A stretch of DNA of 64,000 nt, from assembly GCF_002836255.1 (NCBI RefSeq), contig NZ_PJAU01000060.1, positions 124,001-188,000 of the forward strand, read 5' to 3'. Below, one piece after another: positions 1 to 8,991 of the stretch; position 1 is the first letter of the stretch, and every line of letters starts with the position of its first letter. The translations under genes and the position numbers were made by a program. The notes beneath the pieces were generated by a model, which ran no database searches, was not told the origin of the DNA, and worked only from the letters and a program-made list of their open reading frames with translations. This stretch comes from Colwellia sp. 75C3 (GTDB lineage: Bacteria > Pseudomonadota > Gammaproteobacteria > Enterobacterales > Alteromonadaceae).

Positions 1-739
1 GGAAGAGGTTGAATTTACATTTTTTGTAAAGTTTTTTCATAATCATGGCTTATTAAATATTGCTGACAGACCACAATGGTATGTCATTCCACAAGGGTCT
101 CGTAGTTACTTAACGCCATTGTGCGCACCTTTCAAGGACGATATTCACGTTAACGCCAACATTACCGGCATTACGCGAAGTGATGACAAAGTACATTTAC
201 ACTTTAAAAATGCAGCTAGCCAAACTTTTGATGAAGTCGTCATCGCTTGTCATTCAGACCAAGCACTCGCCTTATTAGATGATGCAAACGAGAATGAAAA
301 AATGGTGTTGTCAGCGATGCCTTATAGTGCGAACACCGTTGTATTGCATACCGATAAGAAATTATTACCTAAACGGAAAAAAGCTTGGGCAAGTTGGAAC
401 TATCAGTTAAGCCATGACCGTAATAAGGCGGCTAGCGTTACTTACAACATGAATATATTACAGGGCATTCAAAGCAAACATACCTTTTGCGTAACCTTAA
501 ATCAAAAAGATGACATTGACCCCAATGAGATATTAAGAGAGTTCACCTATCACCATCCTGTTTTTTCCTCAGCCTCGATTAAAGCTCAACAACAAAGACA
601 TTTAATTTGCGGCCTTAATCATACACATTTTGCTGGCGCTTATTGGCACAGTGGTTTCCATGAGGATGGTGTAAGAAGTGCTGTTGAAGTGGCTAAACGC
701 TTTGACTGTTATTTAGCGATAGATGATGAACATGCCTAA
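1..739 (+). CDS. FAD-dependent amine oxidase-like protein (COG2907 type), 5' truncated
   Basis: The reading frame is open from base 2 to the stop at 739, so the gene begins before the window; about 245 C-terminal residues are present. The segment around base 75-110 encodes RPQWYVIPQGSRSYL, the sort of motif seen before the substrate region in the NAD/FAD-binding COG2907 proteins. The N-terminal dinucleotide-binding fold is outside the window. It overlaps the DUF1365 gene by 17 bases and heads a set of three ending in a cyclopropane-fatty-acid synthase. In related marine and alpha-proteobacterial operons these genes modify unsaturated lipids and can belong to the singlet-oxygen/RpoE-ChrR response; the link here is inferred from context. 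The exact reaction is unknown. Confidence 0.8.
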   Translation, partial: EEVEFTFFVKFFHNHGLLNIADRPQWYVIPQGSRSYLTPLCAPFKDDIHVNANITGITRSDDKVHLHFKNAASQTFDEVVIACHSDQALALLDDANENEKMVLSAMPYSANTVVLHTDKKLLPKRKKAWASWNYQLSHDRNKAASVTYNMNILQGIQSKHTFCVTLNQKDDIDPNEILREFTYHHPVFSSASIKAQQQRHLICGLNHTHFAGAYWHSGFHEDGVRSAVEVAKRFDCYLAIDDEHA

Positions 740-1532
740 TTCATTTAGTCATAGTCATATTTACCTCGGTAATGTGATACATCGACGCTTTAGCCCTAAA
801 AAGCACAGTTTTGACTATCGTTTATTTATGCTGGCGCTTGATATTGATGATGTCGAAAAATCTCAAGGAAGCCTGGGTGTTTTTGGGTTTTCTTGGTATC
901 GACCATTACGTTTTGTGGAAAAAGATTACTTAAAAGAAAACTCAAAAAATAGTCGAGCAAGTGATCCTTCTCCTTTACGTGAGCGTATAAAGAATAAAGT
1001 GCACCAATTAGCCGGTCATGCAGATATAAAAAGAATTGTGATGTTGGTACAAGTTAGGTGTTTCGGTATTTATTTTAGTCCCGCTAATTTTTATTTTTGC
1101 TACGACAGCAATGGTAAATGTACACAAATGCTGGCAGAAGTGAGCAATACACCTTGGAATGAACGCCATTATTACTTAATCAATTTGTTAAATGAAATAG
1201 ATGATAAAACGACTAAAAAGATGTTTCAAGTTTCGCCGTTTATGGACTTAGCGATGACATATTATTGGCAGGTCACACCGCCTTGTTCTATAGACGATAA
1301 GTTACTGGTTAAAATTGAAAACAAAAGTATTGATGAACAAAGTGGCACAGTGAATAAACTATTTGATGCGAGTCTAGTAATGCGGAAAAAACCTTTTACT
1401 AAAACGAGTTTACTGCGAATTTGGTGTCAGTTACCCGTTATGACCGTGCAGGTTGTGTTAAGCATATACTGGCAAGCGCTTAAGTTATTCGTTAAACGTG
1501 TACCTTTTATTGGTTATCAAAAAGCTGACTAA
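723..1532 (+). CDS. DUF1365 domain-containing protein
   Basis: A 269-residue protein. The N-terminal pattern HSHIYLGNVIHRRFSPKKH followed by a DYRLFMLALDIDD-like stretch is characteristic of DUF1365, and the length is normal for the family. There is no signal peptide. The start codon lies inside the upstream gene (17-base overlap), which suggests translational coupling; ATG codons at 723, 726 and 732 are all possible because no strong ribosome site is visible. Almost always found next to a COG2907 oxidoreductase and a cyclopropane-fatty-acid synthase, as here, so it probably takes part in the same membrane-lipid modification. Its biochemical activity is not known to me. Confidence 0.88.
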   Translation: MMNMPNSFSHSHIYLGNVIHRRFSPKKHSFDYRLFMLALDIDDVEKSQGSLGVFGFSWYRPLRFVEKDYLKENSKNSRASDPSPLRERIKNKVHQLAGHADIKRIVMLVQVRCFGIYFSPANFYFCYDSNGKCTQMLAEVSNTPWNERHYYLINLLNEIDDKTTKKMFQVSPFMDLAMTYYWQVTPPCSIDDKLLVKIENKSIDEQSGTVNKLFDASLVMRKKPFTKTSLLRIWCQLPVMTVQVVLSIYWQALKLFVKRVPFIGYQKAD

Positions 1533-1569
1533 TAGCTTATCTTAAAGAAATAATGAGTAGGGGAATAGA

Positions 1570-2796
1570 ATGGAACGTGTTGAAGAAGTACGAGTATTAA
1601 AAGAGGCTAATTGGTTAGACAAGCGATGCCGTACTCTAGTTCTGAATGTTTTTTCAAAGCTTACCTATGGTCAATTAGAAGTTGTTGAGGGCTCAGTTCA
1701 TTCGTATTTTCCTGAACACATTGATGATAAAGCTATTAAGGGAAAAATACACATTCACGATACCAGTGTATATAGAGACTTTGTTAAAGGAGGCAGTATT
1801 GGCGCAGCAGAGGCTTTCATTGAAGGAAAATGGACTAGCCCTGATTTAACCAATGTTATTCGTGTTTTTGCTAAAGCACAGCAACAAACTGATAGTCTTG
1901 AAGCTAATAAATCATGGTTGAGTAAGCTAAAAAACACGGTCAGCCACTGGCAAAATAGAAACACCCAGTCAGGTTCAAAGCGCAATATATTGGCGCATTA
2001 TGATTTAGGAAATGAATTATATACGCGATTTTTAGATCCTGACATGATGTACTCATCAGCCATTTATCTAAACGAAAGTGCATCGTTAAATGAGGCTCAA
2101 CAGCATAAACTAGCAACAATATGCCAACGGTTATCACTTAATGCTGATGACCATTTACTCGAAATTGGTACAGGTTGGGGTGGATTAGCTATTTACGCTG
2201 CACAGCATTATGGCTGTCATGTTACCACCACCACTATTTCTGATGCACAATATGCCTATGCTCAAACGCGTGTAGAAGAGCTAGGGTTAGATGACAAAAT
2301 CACTTTACTTAAAGAGGATTATCGGGATTTAACCGGTAGCTTTGATAAAGTTGTTTCTATAGAGATGATAGAAGCAGTTGGCTATGATTACTTACCCAGC
2401 TTTTTTAAGCAGTGTAATGACCGTTTAAAAGTCGGCGGAAAATTACTTATTCAATCAATCACTATAGCTGATCAGCGTTTTAATTATTACAAACGTAATG
2501 TCGATTTTATTCAGCGTTATATTTTCCCAGGTGGTTTTTTACCTTCAGTAAATGTACTTACTCAACATATTACTGATCACAGTGAACTGGTTGTTGAATC
2601 TCTTGATGATATTGGTCTTGATTACGCGAAAACATTAGCGCACTGGCGAGTTAACTTTCTAGCGTCATGGTCAACACTTTCTGCACTAGGTTACGACGAA
2701 ACGTTCAAACGATTATGGCTTTATTACTTTGCTTACAGTGAAGGTGCATTTTTGGAACGATCAACTAGCACGGTTCATTTGGTGGCTAGAAAGTAA
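1570..2796 (+). CDS. cfa: Cyclopropane-fatty-acyl-phospholipid synthase family methyltransferase
   Basis: A 408-residue SAM-dependent methyltransferase expected to add a methylene or methyl group to double bonds of unsaturated phospholipid acyl chains at the inner membrane. The family signature AHYDLGNELY lies at about residues 142-151, the SAM-binding loop LLEIGTGWGG at 196-205, and the conserved SIEMIEAVG and IFPGGFLPS blocks follow. The Cys near the C terminus of E. coli Cfa (context NACAGAF) is replaced by Ser here (AYSEGAF). It is the last gene of the three-gene set, 37 bases after the DUF1365 gene, with GGGG at 1560-1563 as a plausible ribosome site. Paralogous members of such operons make furan or methylated fatty acids, so the product may not be a plain cyclopropane. 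Confidence 0.9.
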   Translation: MERVEEVRVLKEANWLDKRCRTLVLNVFSKLTYGQLEVVEGSVHSYFPEHIDDKAIKGKIHIHDTSVYRDFVKGGSIGAAEAFIEGKWTSPDLTNVIRVFAKAQQQTDSLEANKSWLSKLKNTVSHWQNRNTQSGSKRNILAHYDLGNELYTRFLDPDMMYSSAIYLNESASLNEAQQHKLATICQRLSLNADDHLLEIGTGWGGLAIYAAQHYGCHVTTTTISDAQYAYAQTRVEELGLDDKITLLKEDYRDLTGSFDKVVSIEMIEAVGYDYLPSFFKQCNDRLKVGGKLLIQSITIADQRFNYYKRNVDFIQRYIFPGGFLPSVNVLTQHITDHSELVVESLDDIGLDYAKTLAHWRVNFLASWSTLSALGYDETFKRLWLYYFAYSEGAFLERSTSTVHLVARK

Positions 2797-2938
2797 ATGT
2801 TCACTTAATTCGAACATATTGGTTAGGTAATTTAACACGCTATTTATTATTGCTATTTATTGCCTAATATAATGAATCCAACATTAAGTGATGACTCAAA
2901 ATATTCATATATAATATTAATAATTTTTATTTAAATAA

Positions 2939-2970
2939 AAGGCTTTTCAATGATTATATTGAAAAGCCTT
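2939..2970 (-). terminator. Rho-independent terminator of the chemoreceptor gene
   Basis: A 12-bp perfect stem (AAGGCTTTTCAA paired with TTGAAAAGCCTT) with an 8-base loop. On the minus strand it is followed by TTTTATTTAAAT, a usable U-rich tail, so it mainly terminates the minus-strand chemoreceptor gene. It lies between two convergent genes and may also slow readthrough from cfa. Confidence 0.75.
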
Positions 2971-3002
2971 GAAATGCATTCAGGGTTTGAGTTAATCATC
3001 TC

Positions 3003-4958
3003 TTACACGGTAAATTTTCCAGCCATTAAATTTAATTGACTTGCCATATCATTAACTTCAATACTTGCTGATCTTGCTTGTTGAGTTGCATGTGCTGTTT
3101 CATCAAGTTTATCCTTGATTGCCGACATGTTATTAGTAATTTCAGCAGCAACACTTGATTGTTCTTCAACAGCGGCGGCAACTTGCATATTCATTGAAGA
3201 TATTTCATTAATAATTTTATCAATGGCAGAAAGTGCAGTATCAGTTGCTTTAGATTGTTCAACCGTATCATTGGCTTTTAAGGTACTTTGCTGCATTGCG
3301 GCAACTGTTTTTGCTGTGCCATCTTGCAGGTTATTAATCATTTTGTGAATTTCAGCAGTAGAGTCTTGAGTTCGTTGAGCAAGTGTTCTCACCTCATCAG
3401 CAACCACAGCAAAACCTCTTCCTTGGTCTCCAGCTCTTGCAGCCTCAATAGCAGCATTTAATGCTAGTAGGTTGGTTTGCTCTGAAATGCTCTGAATAAC
3501 TTCTATCACAGAGCCTATTTCGTTACTCTGTTTTTCGAGGTCTGTTATTATTACCATTGAATCAGCTAAATTTTCTGCTAAATCATTCACTGATGCGACG
3601 GTTGCTTCTACTGCAATTTTACCTTTATCCGCCTCTTTAAGACCAACTTCTGATTTACCTGCAGAATCAGCGGCATGCCTTACTACTTCTTGTATGCTGT
3701 TTGACATTTCTTCAATAGCAACTACTACCATATCTGTCATCTGCTTTTGCTCAAGCACGATGTTATTATTTTTCTCAGCTATTTCAGCACTATTATTGGC
3801 TGAAGTTATCAGTGTTCCACTTGTTTCCATCATCGAGCAAATAAGATCGCGTAATCGTTGTGACATTTCAGCCACTGATCGATAAATACCGCTATCATTA
3901 TCTTTTATCTCAAGATTTTGACTTAAATCTCCTGCAGCAATTTTATTGGTTATTTCTGCTATTTCACTTGGTTCACCGCCAATTGGTTGGCGAATTATCT
4001 TAGCCATAAATATAGCAATAGATATACCAAAAATAAGTGCGCCGATGGAAATAATCGCCACTAAACCTTCGGCATTGTTGGCATCATTTTGCACTTTAGG
4101 ACCTAAAGTATCCTGATCTTTTTTTACTGATAATTTAACTTGTTCAATTTTATTCGCTACGGAAGGGCCAACTTTGTTCAAAGTGTTATTAATAAGCTCA
4201 TTTCTTGCCTTAATAATTTTAATAACCTTGTTGAATGCATCGACATATTGTTGGTGATTTTCTTTAACCTTATTAAGTAACATACGTCTTGTTGGGTTCT
4301 CTATTTGTCTATCTAGTTCATCGAGCTCTGCTGCCATTTTATTTGTTAGCTCGTTAAGGGCTCTTGATGAATCAGCCTCTGCATTGGTCACTAAAAATTT
4401 AGTTACATACAGGCGACCTAATAATAAATGTTCTTGCACACGCGACGCATAATAGGCTGCATCAGGGTCAGTGTCTTTATAGGCGGACGTTATTATATCT
4501 GTAGTTGCTTTACGCATAGCTAAACCAGCGGGGTCTAACTTTGCTGATACAATCGAATTTCTATCAGCAAATAAATCGACAACATCTGAGAAGCCTTTGA
4601 TATATATAGCAACTTCAGAAGTTACTTCTGTCACCAGTTGCGCTCTTTTAGGATCTTTAATTTCAACCTTTGCTTGTTGGAGGAATACGTCCATTTTTTC
4701 TTGTCTTTGGTCAAATTGTTCAATAGATGATTTTTTACGTGTATTTAAGAAACTCAATACGGATAAACGCATGGTGAGCATATTGGCTTGAACTCTACCA
4801 GCTAAGTTTGTATCTTTGGCTAGCCCTCGATAATCAACAAAACCATCGTAAGTTTTAGACAGTCCTTGATAGGCTACTAAAGAAGTAATAAGTAATATTA
4901 TTAGAATAATACCGAAAGAAAAATTGAGCTGCATATTAAGCTTCATCTTTTGGAACAT
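3003..4958 (-). CDS. Methyl-accepting chemotaxis protein with HBM-like sensor domain
   Basis: A 651-residue transmembrane chemoreceptor. TM1 is at about residues 8-30, followed by a long helical periplasmic region (about 35-295) of the size and composition of a helical bimodular (HBM) ligand domain. TM2 is near 299-320, then a HAMP region with IGGEPSEI, then the cytoplasmic signalling domain. The hairpin tip has the typical [20 protein letters not shown] sequence, followed by [15 protein letters not shown]. It should bind a small ligand, perhaps an organic acid as in McpS-type HBM receptors (inference), and signal to CheA/CheW. No che genes are adjacent, so it is a dispersed receptor. Its 324-base leader holds two overlapping inverted repeats. 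Confidence 0.93.
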   Translation of the reverse strand: MFQKMKLNMQLNFSFGIILIILLITSLVAYQGLSKTYDGFVDYRGLAKDTNLAGRVQANMLTMRLSVLSFLNTRKKSSIEQFDQRQEKMDVFLQQAKVEIKDPKRAQLVTEVTSEVAIYIKGFSDVVDLFADRNSIVSAKLDPAGLAMRKATTDIITSAYKDTDPDAAYYASRVQEHLLLGRLYVTKFLVTNAEADSSRALNELTNKMAAELDELDRQIENPTRRMLLNKVKENHQQYVDAFNKVIKIIKARNELINNTLNKVGPSVANKIEQVKLSVKKDQDTLGPKVQNDANNAEGLVAIISIGALIFGISIAIFMAKIIRQPIGGEPSEIAEITNKIAAGDLSQNLEIKDNDSGIYRSVAEMSQRLRDLICSMMETSGTLITSANNSAEIAEKNNNIVLEQKQMTDMVVVAIEEMSNSIQEVVRHAADSAGKSEVGLKEADKGKIAVEATVASVNDLAENLADSMVIITDLEKQSNEIGSVIEVIQSISEQTNLLALNAAIEAARAGDQGRGFAVVADEVRTLAQRTQDSTAEIHKMINNLQDGTAKTVAAMQQSTLKANDTVEQSKATDTALSAIDKIINEISSMNMQVAAAVEEQSSVAAEITNNMSAIKDKLDETAHATQQARSASIEVNDMASQLNLMAGKFTV

Positions 4959-5111
4959 GTTCTACACCCCTTATCGAAAATAAGATTAATTTATCAACAA
5001 GACATTGTCCGTAAGGTCTAATTTATACATATTTAAAACGAGTGTTAATATGTATGCATGTTTGACAGGATTAAATGTTAGTTTGGTTTTGAGCTACCTC
5101 TAACTCAATGT

Positions 5112-5154
5112 GTCCCTTTGTTGTAGCTACAGTCAAATTAAAGGGACTGTAGCT
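5112..5154 (-). promoter_or_regulatory. Overlapping alternative hairpins in the chemoreceptor leader
   Basis: Two inverted repeats share three bases and cannot form together: GTCCCTTT (5112-5119) with AAAGGGAC (5140-5147), and AGCTACAGTC (5125-5134) with GACTGTAGCT (5145-5154). The site lies about 155 bases upstream of the chemoreceptor start, between it and the previous minus-strand gene. The arrangement resembles mutually exclusive RNA hairpins, but no U-tract follows and it could simply be a repeat remnant. The rest of the 4959-5282 gap is AT-rich with no gene. Confidence 0.3.
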
Positions 5155-5282
5155 CTGAAAATAGTTTCCCTACATTCTTGAGTATAGGACTATGTGTATA
5201 AAAAAAACGATTATTTTTTATACTGTTTTATTTGAGCTCGTTATCAATTTATAAAAACATTACATTCAGTGATATAGCTTTA

Positions 5283-6266
5283 TTAATACTGATAACATGT
5301 ATTTTTATGATGTTTATTTCGACGAGAAAATATCATAATTCCCACCAGTATTAATAAAATGACTGAACTACTGCCTCCGTGAGTATGCACTTCTTCATAA
5401 TACTCTACATATTCAACGTCATAATCACTACTCTCTAAAGGCAGGCCATATAAACTGTTGCTGTCATCACTGCTATAAGAAGCAATAATATCGGGATAAC
5501 CGTCTTCGTAAAGGTCAATAAGGATATCGTACTGATTAGCACTAAAGCCTTGTTCTAAAGTGCTATACACTTCAAATTCATCATCTGAACTCTCACCATG
5601 GATAACAAAATTGTCTGTACTGTAATAATGCACCCAAGGCCCACCATTTTCACTTAAATATAATTCAGCATAAACTACCGCTTCATCATGAGCGTAACCG
5701 GTAATTAAATCGGCATCAAAGGTCACGCTAAACGTCTGATAATAACCGTCCTCGTCTATGTCTTCAATTAACTGTGAGTAACCTTCATAAATCGCAAAAG
5801 TGCCATCGCTAAAACTCCTACTGGTATTACTGAGGCTTGGTATTGTCGTTATATTTCTAGCCGTTCTCTTTGTTATTTTACGTACTTGTTGGTATTTTTT
5901 GCTAATTACATCATCGCGAGTGCCATTTAATACTTTATTTAGTTTTTGGTCACTGTCGCCAAGTATTACCCTTTGCTTTATATGCTTTAATACATCTTCT
6001 TGTGATGTCTTATCGGATGAATTTACTATTTGTCCGCTAGAGTAACTTTGAATAACCTTAGGGTTGGTTCCGTTAGCTATCTCACTGGCATTGTCAGCTT
6101 GTACAGCCAAACTGGGTAGTGCAATCATCATGACAGTTAACATGAGGGTTAATTGTAAGGTAGTCATTACTATCGGTGAAAACCTTGATGTTACTTTTAC
6201 TAAACTTATGGATGTATTTTGTAATGTTAATCGTGAAGAAAAGTGTTTGATAAAATTGTTCATCAT
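5283..6266 (-). CDS. Secreted protein with GlyGly-CTERM-like anchor (choice-of-anchor H type)
   Basis: About 327 residues from the ATG at 6266. A signal peptide is followed by a central domain rich in acidic and aromatic residues (repeated DEDGYYQTF / YEDGYPDII-like units). The C terminus carries HGGSSS, a hydrophobic helix and RRNKHHK, the layout of a GlyGly-CTERM/rhombosortase signal. The frame extends upstream to 6338, but the downstream start is preferred: AAGGA precedes it, and the promoter (-10 TTTAAT at 6299-6294) lies inside the upstream extension. Divergent from the PepSY two-component operon, with the same operator on this side. Function unknown; probably a cell-surface protein controlled by the adjacent system. 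Confidence 0.75.
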   Translation of the reverse strand: MMNNFIKHFSSRLTLQNTSISLVKVTSRFSPIVMTTLQLTLMLTVMMIALPSLAVQADNASEIANGTNPKVIQSYSSGQIVNSSDKTSQEDVLKHIKQRVILGDSDQKLNKVLNGTRDDVISKKYQQVRKITKRTARNITTIPSLSNTSRSFSDGTFAIYEGYSQLIEDIDEDGYYQTFSVTFDADLITGYAHDEAVVYAELYLSENGGPWVHYYSTDNFVIHGESSDDEFEVYSTLEQGFSANQYDILIDLYEDGYPDIIASYSSDDSNSLYGLPLESSDYDVEYVEYYEEVHTHGGSSSVILLILVGIMIFSRRNKHHKNTCYQY

Positions 6267-6293
6267 TAAATCCTTATGTCGTAACTTAATGCC

Positions 6294-6327
6294 ATTAAAC
6301 CGTAAGTTAGCTGAACTCAAGCTGAAC
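6294..6327 (-). promoter_or_regulatory. GTTCAG direct-repeat operator and promoter (anchored protein)
   Basis: On the minus strand GTTCAG occurs at 6327-6322 and 6316-6311 (11-bp period). Exactly 11 bases after the second copy comes TTTAAT (6299-6294), a good -10 box. This matches the spacing at the two other sites in this neighbourhood. Direct repeats one helical turn apart in place of a -35 box are typical of OmpR/PhoB-family activator sites. Confidence 0.65.
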
Positions 6328-6351
6328 AGATTAATCATGCCAAGTGAATTT

Positions 6352-6385
6352 GTTCAGCCCCTGTTCAGTTAGTCTTTAGTATCCT
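6352..6385 (+). promoter_or_regulatory. GTTCAG direct-repeat operator and promoter (PepSY two-component operon)
   Basis: GTTCAG at 6352-6357 and 6363-6368, then 11 bases to TATCCT (6380-6385). It drives the PepSY / response regulator / kinase operon, which implies autoregulation by the encoded regulator. Binding by that regulator is inferred from family behaviour and from the reuse of the site upstream of the DUF3300 gene. Confidence 0.65.
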
Positions 6386-6465
6386 TTATTGAAACTTAGT
6401 TTATTTGCGGCAAGAATTTTGATGTATCATGGGTATATATAGATTTATCTGCATTAGGTATTGAG

Positions 6466-6735
6466 ATGATGTTACGAGTTTTGTTATTAACGCTATTAAT
6501 TTGTGTAGGTACTTTTAGTACAACTGCTGCTGTGGCGGCAAATACGCAAGCTAATAAAAAAGTTACGAGTTCTAAGCAGGCGGCAAAAATTGTACAAAAA
6601 CAATATGGCGGTAAAGTACTAAAAGTAAATAAGCAAAAAAATAAGACCGGCTATAAAGTAAAAATTGTTAAACCTAACGGACAAGTGGTATCGAAAAAGG
6701 TTAATGCCAAAACCGGTAAAATAGAAAAGCACTAA
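6466..6735 (+). CDS. Small periplasmic PepSY-domain protein
   Basis: An 89-residue protein with a signal peptide (about residues 1-25, ending near VAANT). The lysine-rich mature part fits a single PepSY domain: a helix with SSKQAAKIVQKQYGG, then strands KVLKVNKQKNKTGYKVKIV, ending KVNAKTGKIEK. PepSY proteins often sit beside PhoP/QseB-type two-component systems as periplasmic modulators or targets. It ends 17 bases before the response regulator and is first in the operon behind the GTTCAG promoter. It may feed back on the sensor kinase (inference). Confidence 0.85.
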   Translation: MMLRVLLLTLLICVGTFSTTAAVAANTQANKKVTSSKQAAKIVQKQYGGKVLKVNKQKNKTGYKVKIVKPNGQVVSKKVNAKTGKIEKH

Positions 6736-6752
6736 CGAAAAAGGAAATATCG

Positions 6753-7427
6753 ATGCGTTTACTTTTAGTTGAAGATGACCAAGCCTTACAACAAGAACTT
6801 CAACAACAATTACTCTTACAAAACTTTTCTGTTGATGTTGCTTCTGATGGTGAAGTCGCCTTATTTCAAGGTACTGAATACGATTATGATATCGCCGTTA
6901 TTGATCTTGGCTTACCAAAGATTGACGGTACTACGGTTGTTAAAACTCTCAGAGAAAAAGGTCGTGATTTTCCCATTTTAATTCTAACTGCCCGTGATCG
7001 CTGGCAAGATAAAGTAGCTGGCTTAGACGCAGGCGCAGATGATTATTTAACTAAACCTTTTCATGTTGAGGAACTCACTTCACGCTTAAATGCGTTAATC
7101 AGACGCAGTGCAGGTAAAGCCTCTTCGACAATAAATAATGGTCCCTTTAGTTTAGATACTAATACCTCTGATGTGCTAGTAGAGCAGATAAGCGTTAGTT
7201 TAAGCGCACATGAATTTAAAGTGTTTAAGTATTTAATGCTACACGTGGGTGAAGTGGTTTCTAAAACGACGTTAACCGAACATATTTATGATCAAGACTT
7301 CGATTTAGACTCAAATGTGATTGAAGTATTCATTAGGCGTTTACGTAAAAAACTAGACCCTGATAGTAAACATAACTTCATTGAAACTAAGCGTGGCCAA
7401 GGCTATCGTTTACTTAAATTCACTTAG
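6753..7427 (+). CDS. OmpR/PhoP-family response regulator
   Basis: A 224-residue protein with an N-terminal receiver domain (acidic pocket ED at residues 7-9, phosphoacceptor D51 in VIDLGLP, conserved T in LILTARD and K in LTKPF) and a C-terminal winged-helix domain ending RGQGYRLLK. The normal size is 220-230 residues. It is encoded between the PepSY protein and the kinase. It is the most likely protein to bind the GTTCAG-N5-GTTCAG repeats found upstream of this operon, the divergent anchored protein and the DUF3300 gene. It looks closest to the PhoP/QseB group; the inducing signal is unknown. Confidence 0.93.
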   Translation: MRLLLVEDDQALQQELQQQLLLQNFSVDVASDGEVALFQGTEYDYDIAVIDLGLPKIDGTTVVKTLREKGRDFPILILTARDRWQDKVAGLDAGADDYLTKPFHVEELTSRLNALIRRSAGKASSTINNGPFSLDTNTSDVLVEQISVSLSAHEFKVFKYLMLHVGEVVSKTTLTEHIYDQDFDLDSNVIEVFIRRLRKKLDPDSKHNFIETKRGQGYRLLKFT

Positions 7428-7453
7428 TTTAACTTCTCTGATTAGGTTTAATC

Positions 7454-8872
7454 TTGTTTATCTTTATAAAATCCTTTTTCAATACTTTCTTAAACTCACT
7501 TAAAGTTCGCTTGATAGTGAGCTTACTGGCGATGGTGGTTATTATATTGCCAACCATTGCTTTTATTATCATGAATTCATTTGAAAAGCACATGAAACGC
7601 AGTATTGAAAATGAGCTAAGTGCTTATAGTTATTCTATTTTAGCGGTTGCAGAAGTAGAACAAGCTGAGCTAGTGATGCCTGAAGTCTTAATTGAAAATC
7701 AATTTAATGTCAGTGATTCAGGTTTATATGCATTTATTTCAGGTGCTGTTAGCCATCAAACTAAAACAGCAACACAGCAAACGTTTGGCGATGCTATTTT
7801 ATGGAGTTCTCAATCATTACTGACGATTAATATATCTGAGGAAAAATTACCGAGGGAAGTCATCGTATTGGCAACGGGAGAAAATTCATTTTCTACTATT
7901 GAAATGAATGGTTCATCCCACTTTATTTATAGCTATGCGGTAAGTTTTACCGAGGATGATTTTAACTTTCCACTCACAGTACATATCATTAGAGACAAAA
8001 AAACATTCTTACAACTTATTAGTGACTTCAAGCAGCAACTTTGGTTTGGTTTAGCCATTTTAATGGTCATTATATTATTGCTGCAACTTGTCTGGCTGAT
8101 GTGGACTTTAAAACCACTCTCTACTTTAGAGCAGGAAGTAAAAGCGATAGAGCAGGGTAGAGCAGAAAAGTTAACCAGCTTGTATCCAAAAGAATTAGCG
8201 CAACTCACTACACAATTAAATCAATTATTAGCCACTGAACAAAAACAAAGGCAACGTTACCGCAATGCGTTATCAGATCTTGCACATAGTTTAAAAACAC
8301 CACTGGCAGTACTGCAAGCGCAAAGGGATATTTCTTCGGTTAATCAAGAGCAAATAACCCGTATAAACTCAACCATTGATCACCAGCTAAAGCGTGCGCA
8401 AAGCGCTGGACATTCCTCTTGGTTATTAGGTATTGAGGTTAAACCGATAGTCGATAAATTGTTAAACACCTTAGCTAAAATCTATCATAGCGAGCAAAAA
8501 ATAGTAGAGTTAAACTTCACCGGAAAATTAACTTTCAAAGGTGATGAAGCGGATTTACTCGAACTCTTAGGTAACTTACTTGATAACGCTTATAAAGCGG
8601 CGAATAACACTATTCGTTTAACCGTTAGCCAACAAGATGACGCGTTAGTTATGTGTGTAGAGGATGACGGTGTCGGCATTAAAGAACAACAAATAGCACA
8701 AATACTCCAGCGCGGCGTTCGTGCAGATACCTACGAAGTAGGACACGGCGTTGGTTTAGCGATTGTTCGAGATTTGGTTGAGAGTTATCAAGGAGAATTG
8801 CACATAACTAACTCTGAAAACTTAGGAGGGGCAAAATTTACCTTACGTTTTACCAGTCTTAATAACGCTTAA
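7454..8872 (+). CDS. Two-component sensor histidine kinase (PhoQ/QseC-like)
   Basis: A 472-residue membrane kinase. TM1 is at about residues 18-40, the periplasmic sensor about 41-190, TM2 about 194-217, then HAMP. The H box LAHSLKTPL has H278 as the phosphorylated His. The ATPase domain shows N box NLLDNAYKA, G1 EDDGVGI and G2 GHGVGLAI. The start is a TTG at 7454; later ATGs would remove TM1, so TTG is kept despite a weak ribosome site. Partner of the regulator 26 bases upstream. The acidic periplasmic segment could sense cations or cationic peptides as PhoQ does, but that is a guess. Confidence 0.9.
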   Translation: MFIFIKSFFNTFLNSLKVRLIVSLLAMVVIILPTIAFIIMNSFEKHMKRSIENELSAYSYSILAVAEVEQAELVMPEVLIENQFNVSDSGLYAFISGAVSHQTKTATQQTFGDAILWSSQSLLTINISEEKLPREVIVLATGENSFSTIEMNGSSHFIYSYAVSFTEDDFNFPLTVHIIRDKKTFLQLISDFKQQLWFGLAILMVIILLLQLVWLMWTLKPLSTLEQEVKAIEQGRAEKLTSLYPKELAQLTTQLNQLLATEQKQRQRYRNALSDLAHSLKTPLAVLQAQRDISSVNQEQITRINSTIDHQLKRAQSAGHSSWLLGIEVKPIVDKLLNTLAKIYHSEQKIVELNFTGKLTFKGDEADLLELLGNLLDNAYKAANNTIRLTVSQQDDALVMCVEDDGVGIKEQQIAQILQRGVRADTYEVGHGVGLAIVRDLVESYQGELHITNSENLGGAKFTLRFTSLNNA

Positions 8873-8910
8873 CTGTTAGCCATGTGAATCCTCTTCGCGC
8901 TCTCGTCTTT

Positions 8911-8955
8911 GTTTAGCTTATGTTCAGCTTTTGTTCAGCTTCACTGCGGTATTCT
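8911..8955 (+). promoter_or_regulatory. GTTCAG direct-repeat operator and promoter (DUF3300 gene)
   Basis: Three 11-bp-spaced copies: GTTTAG 8911-8916 (one mismatch), GTTCAG 8922-8927 and 8933-8938, then 11 bases to TATTCT (8950-8955). It has the same geometry as the two sites at 6.3 kb. It puts the DUF3300 gene under its own promoter and into the same regulon, although it directly follows the kinase gene. Confidence 0.65.
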
Positions 8956-8991
8956 AGTTCATAAGATTAGTTATGAATTAAAGGTGAGCTT

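Noticed and set aside
6064-6372. Plus-strand frame overlapping the start of the anchored-protein gene
   Set aside because: Antisense to the signal-peptide region and to the operator-promoter; its hydrophobic look is the complement of the signal sequence.
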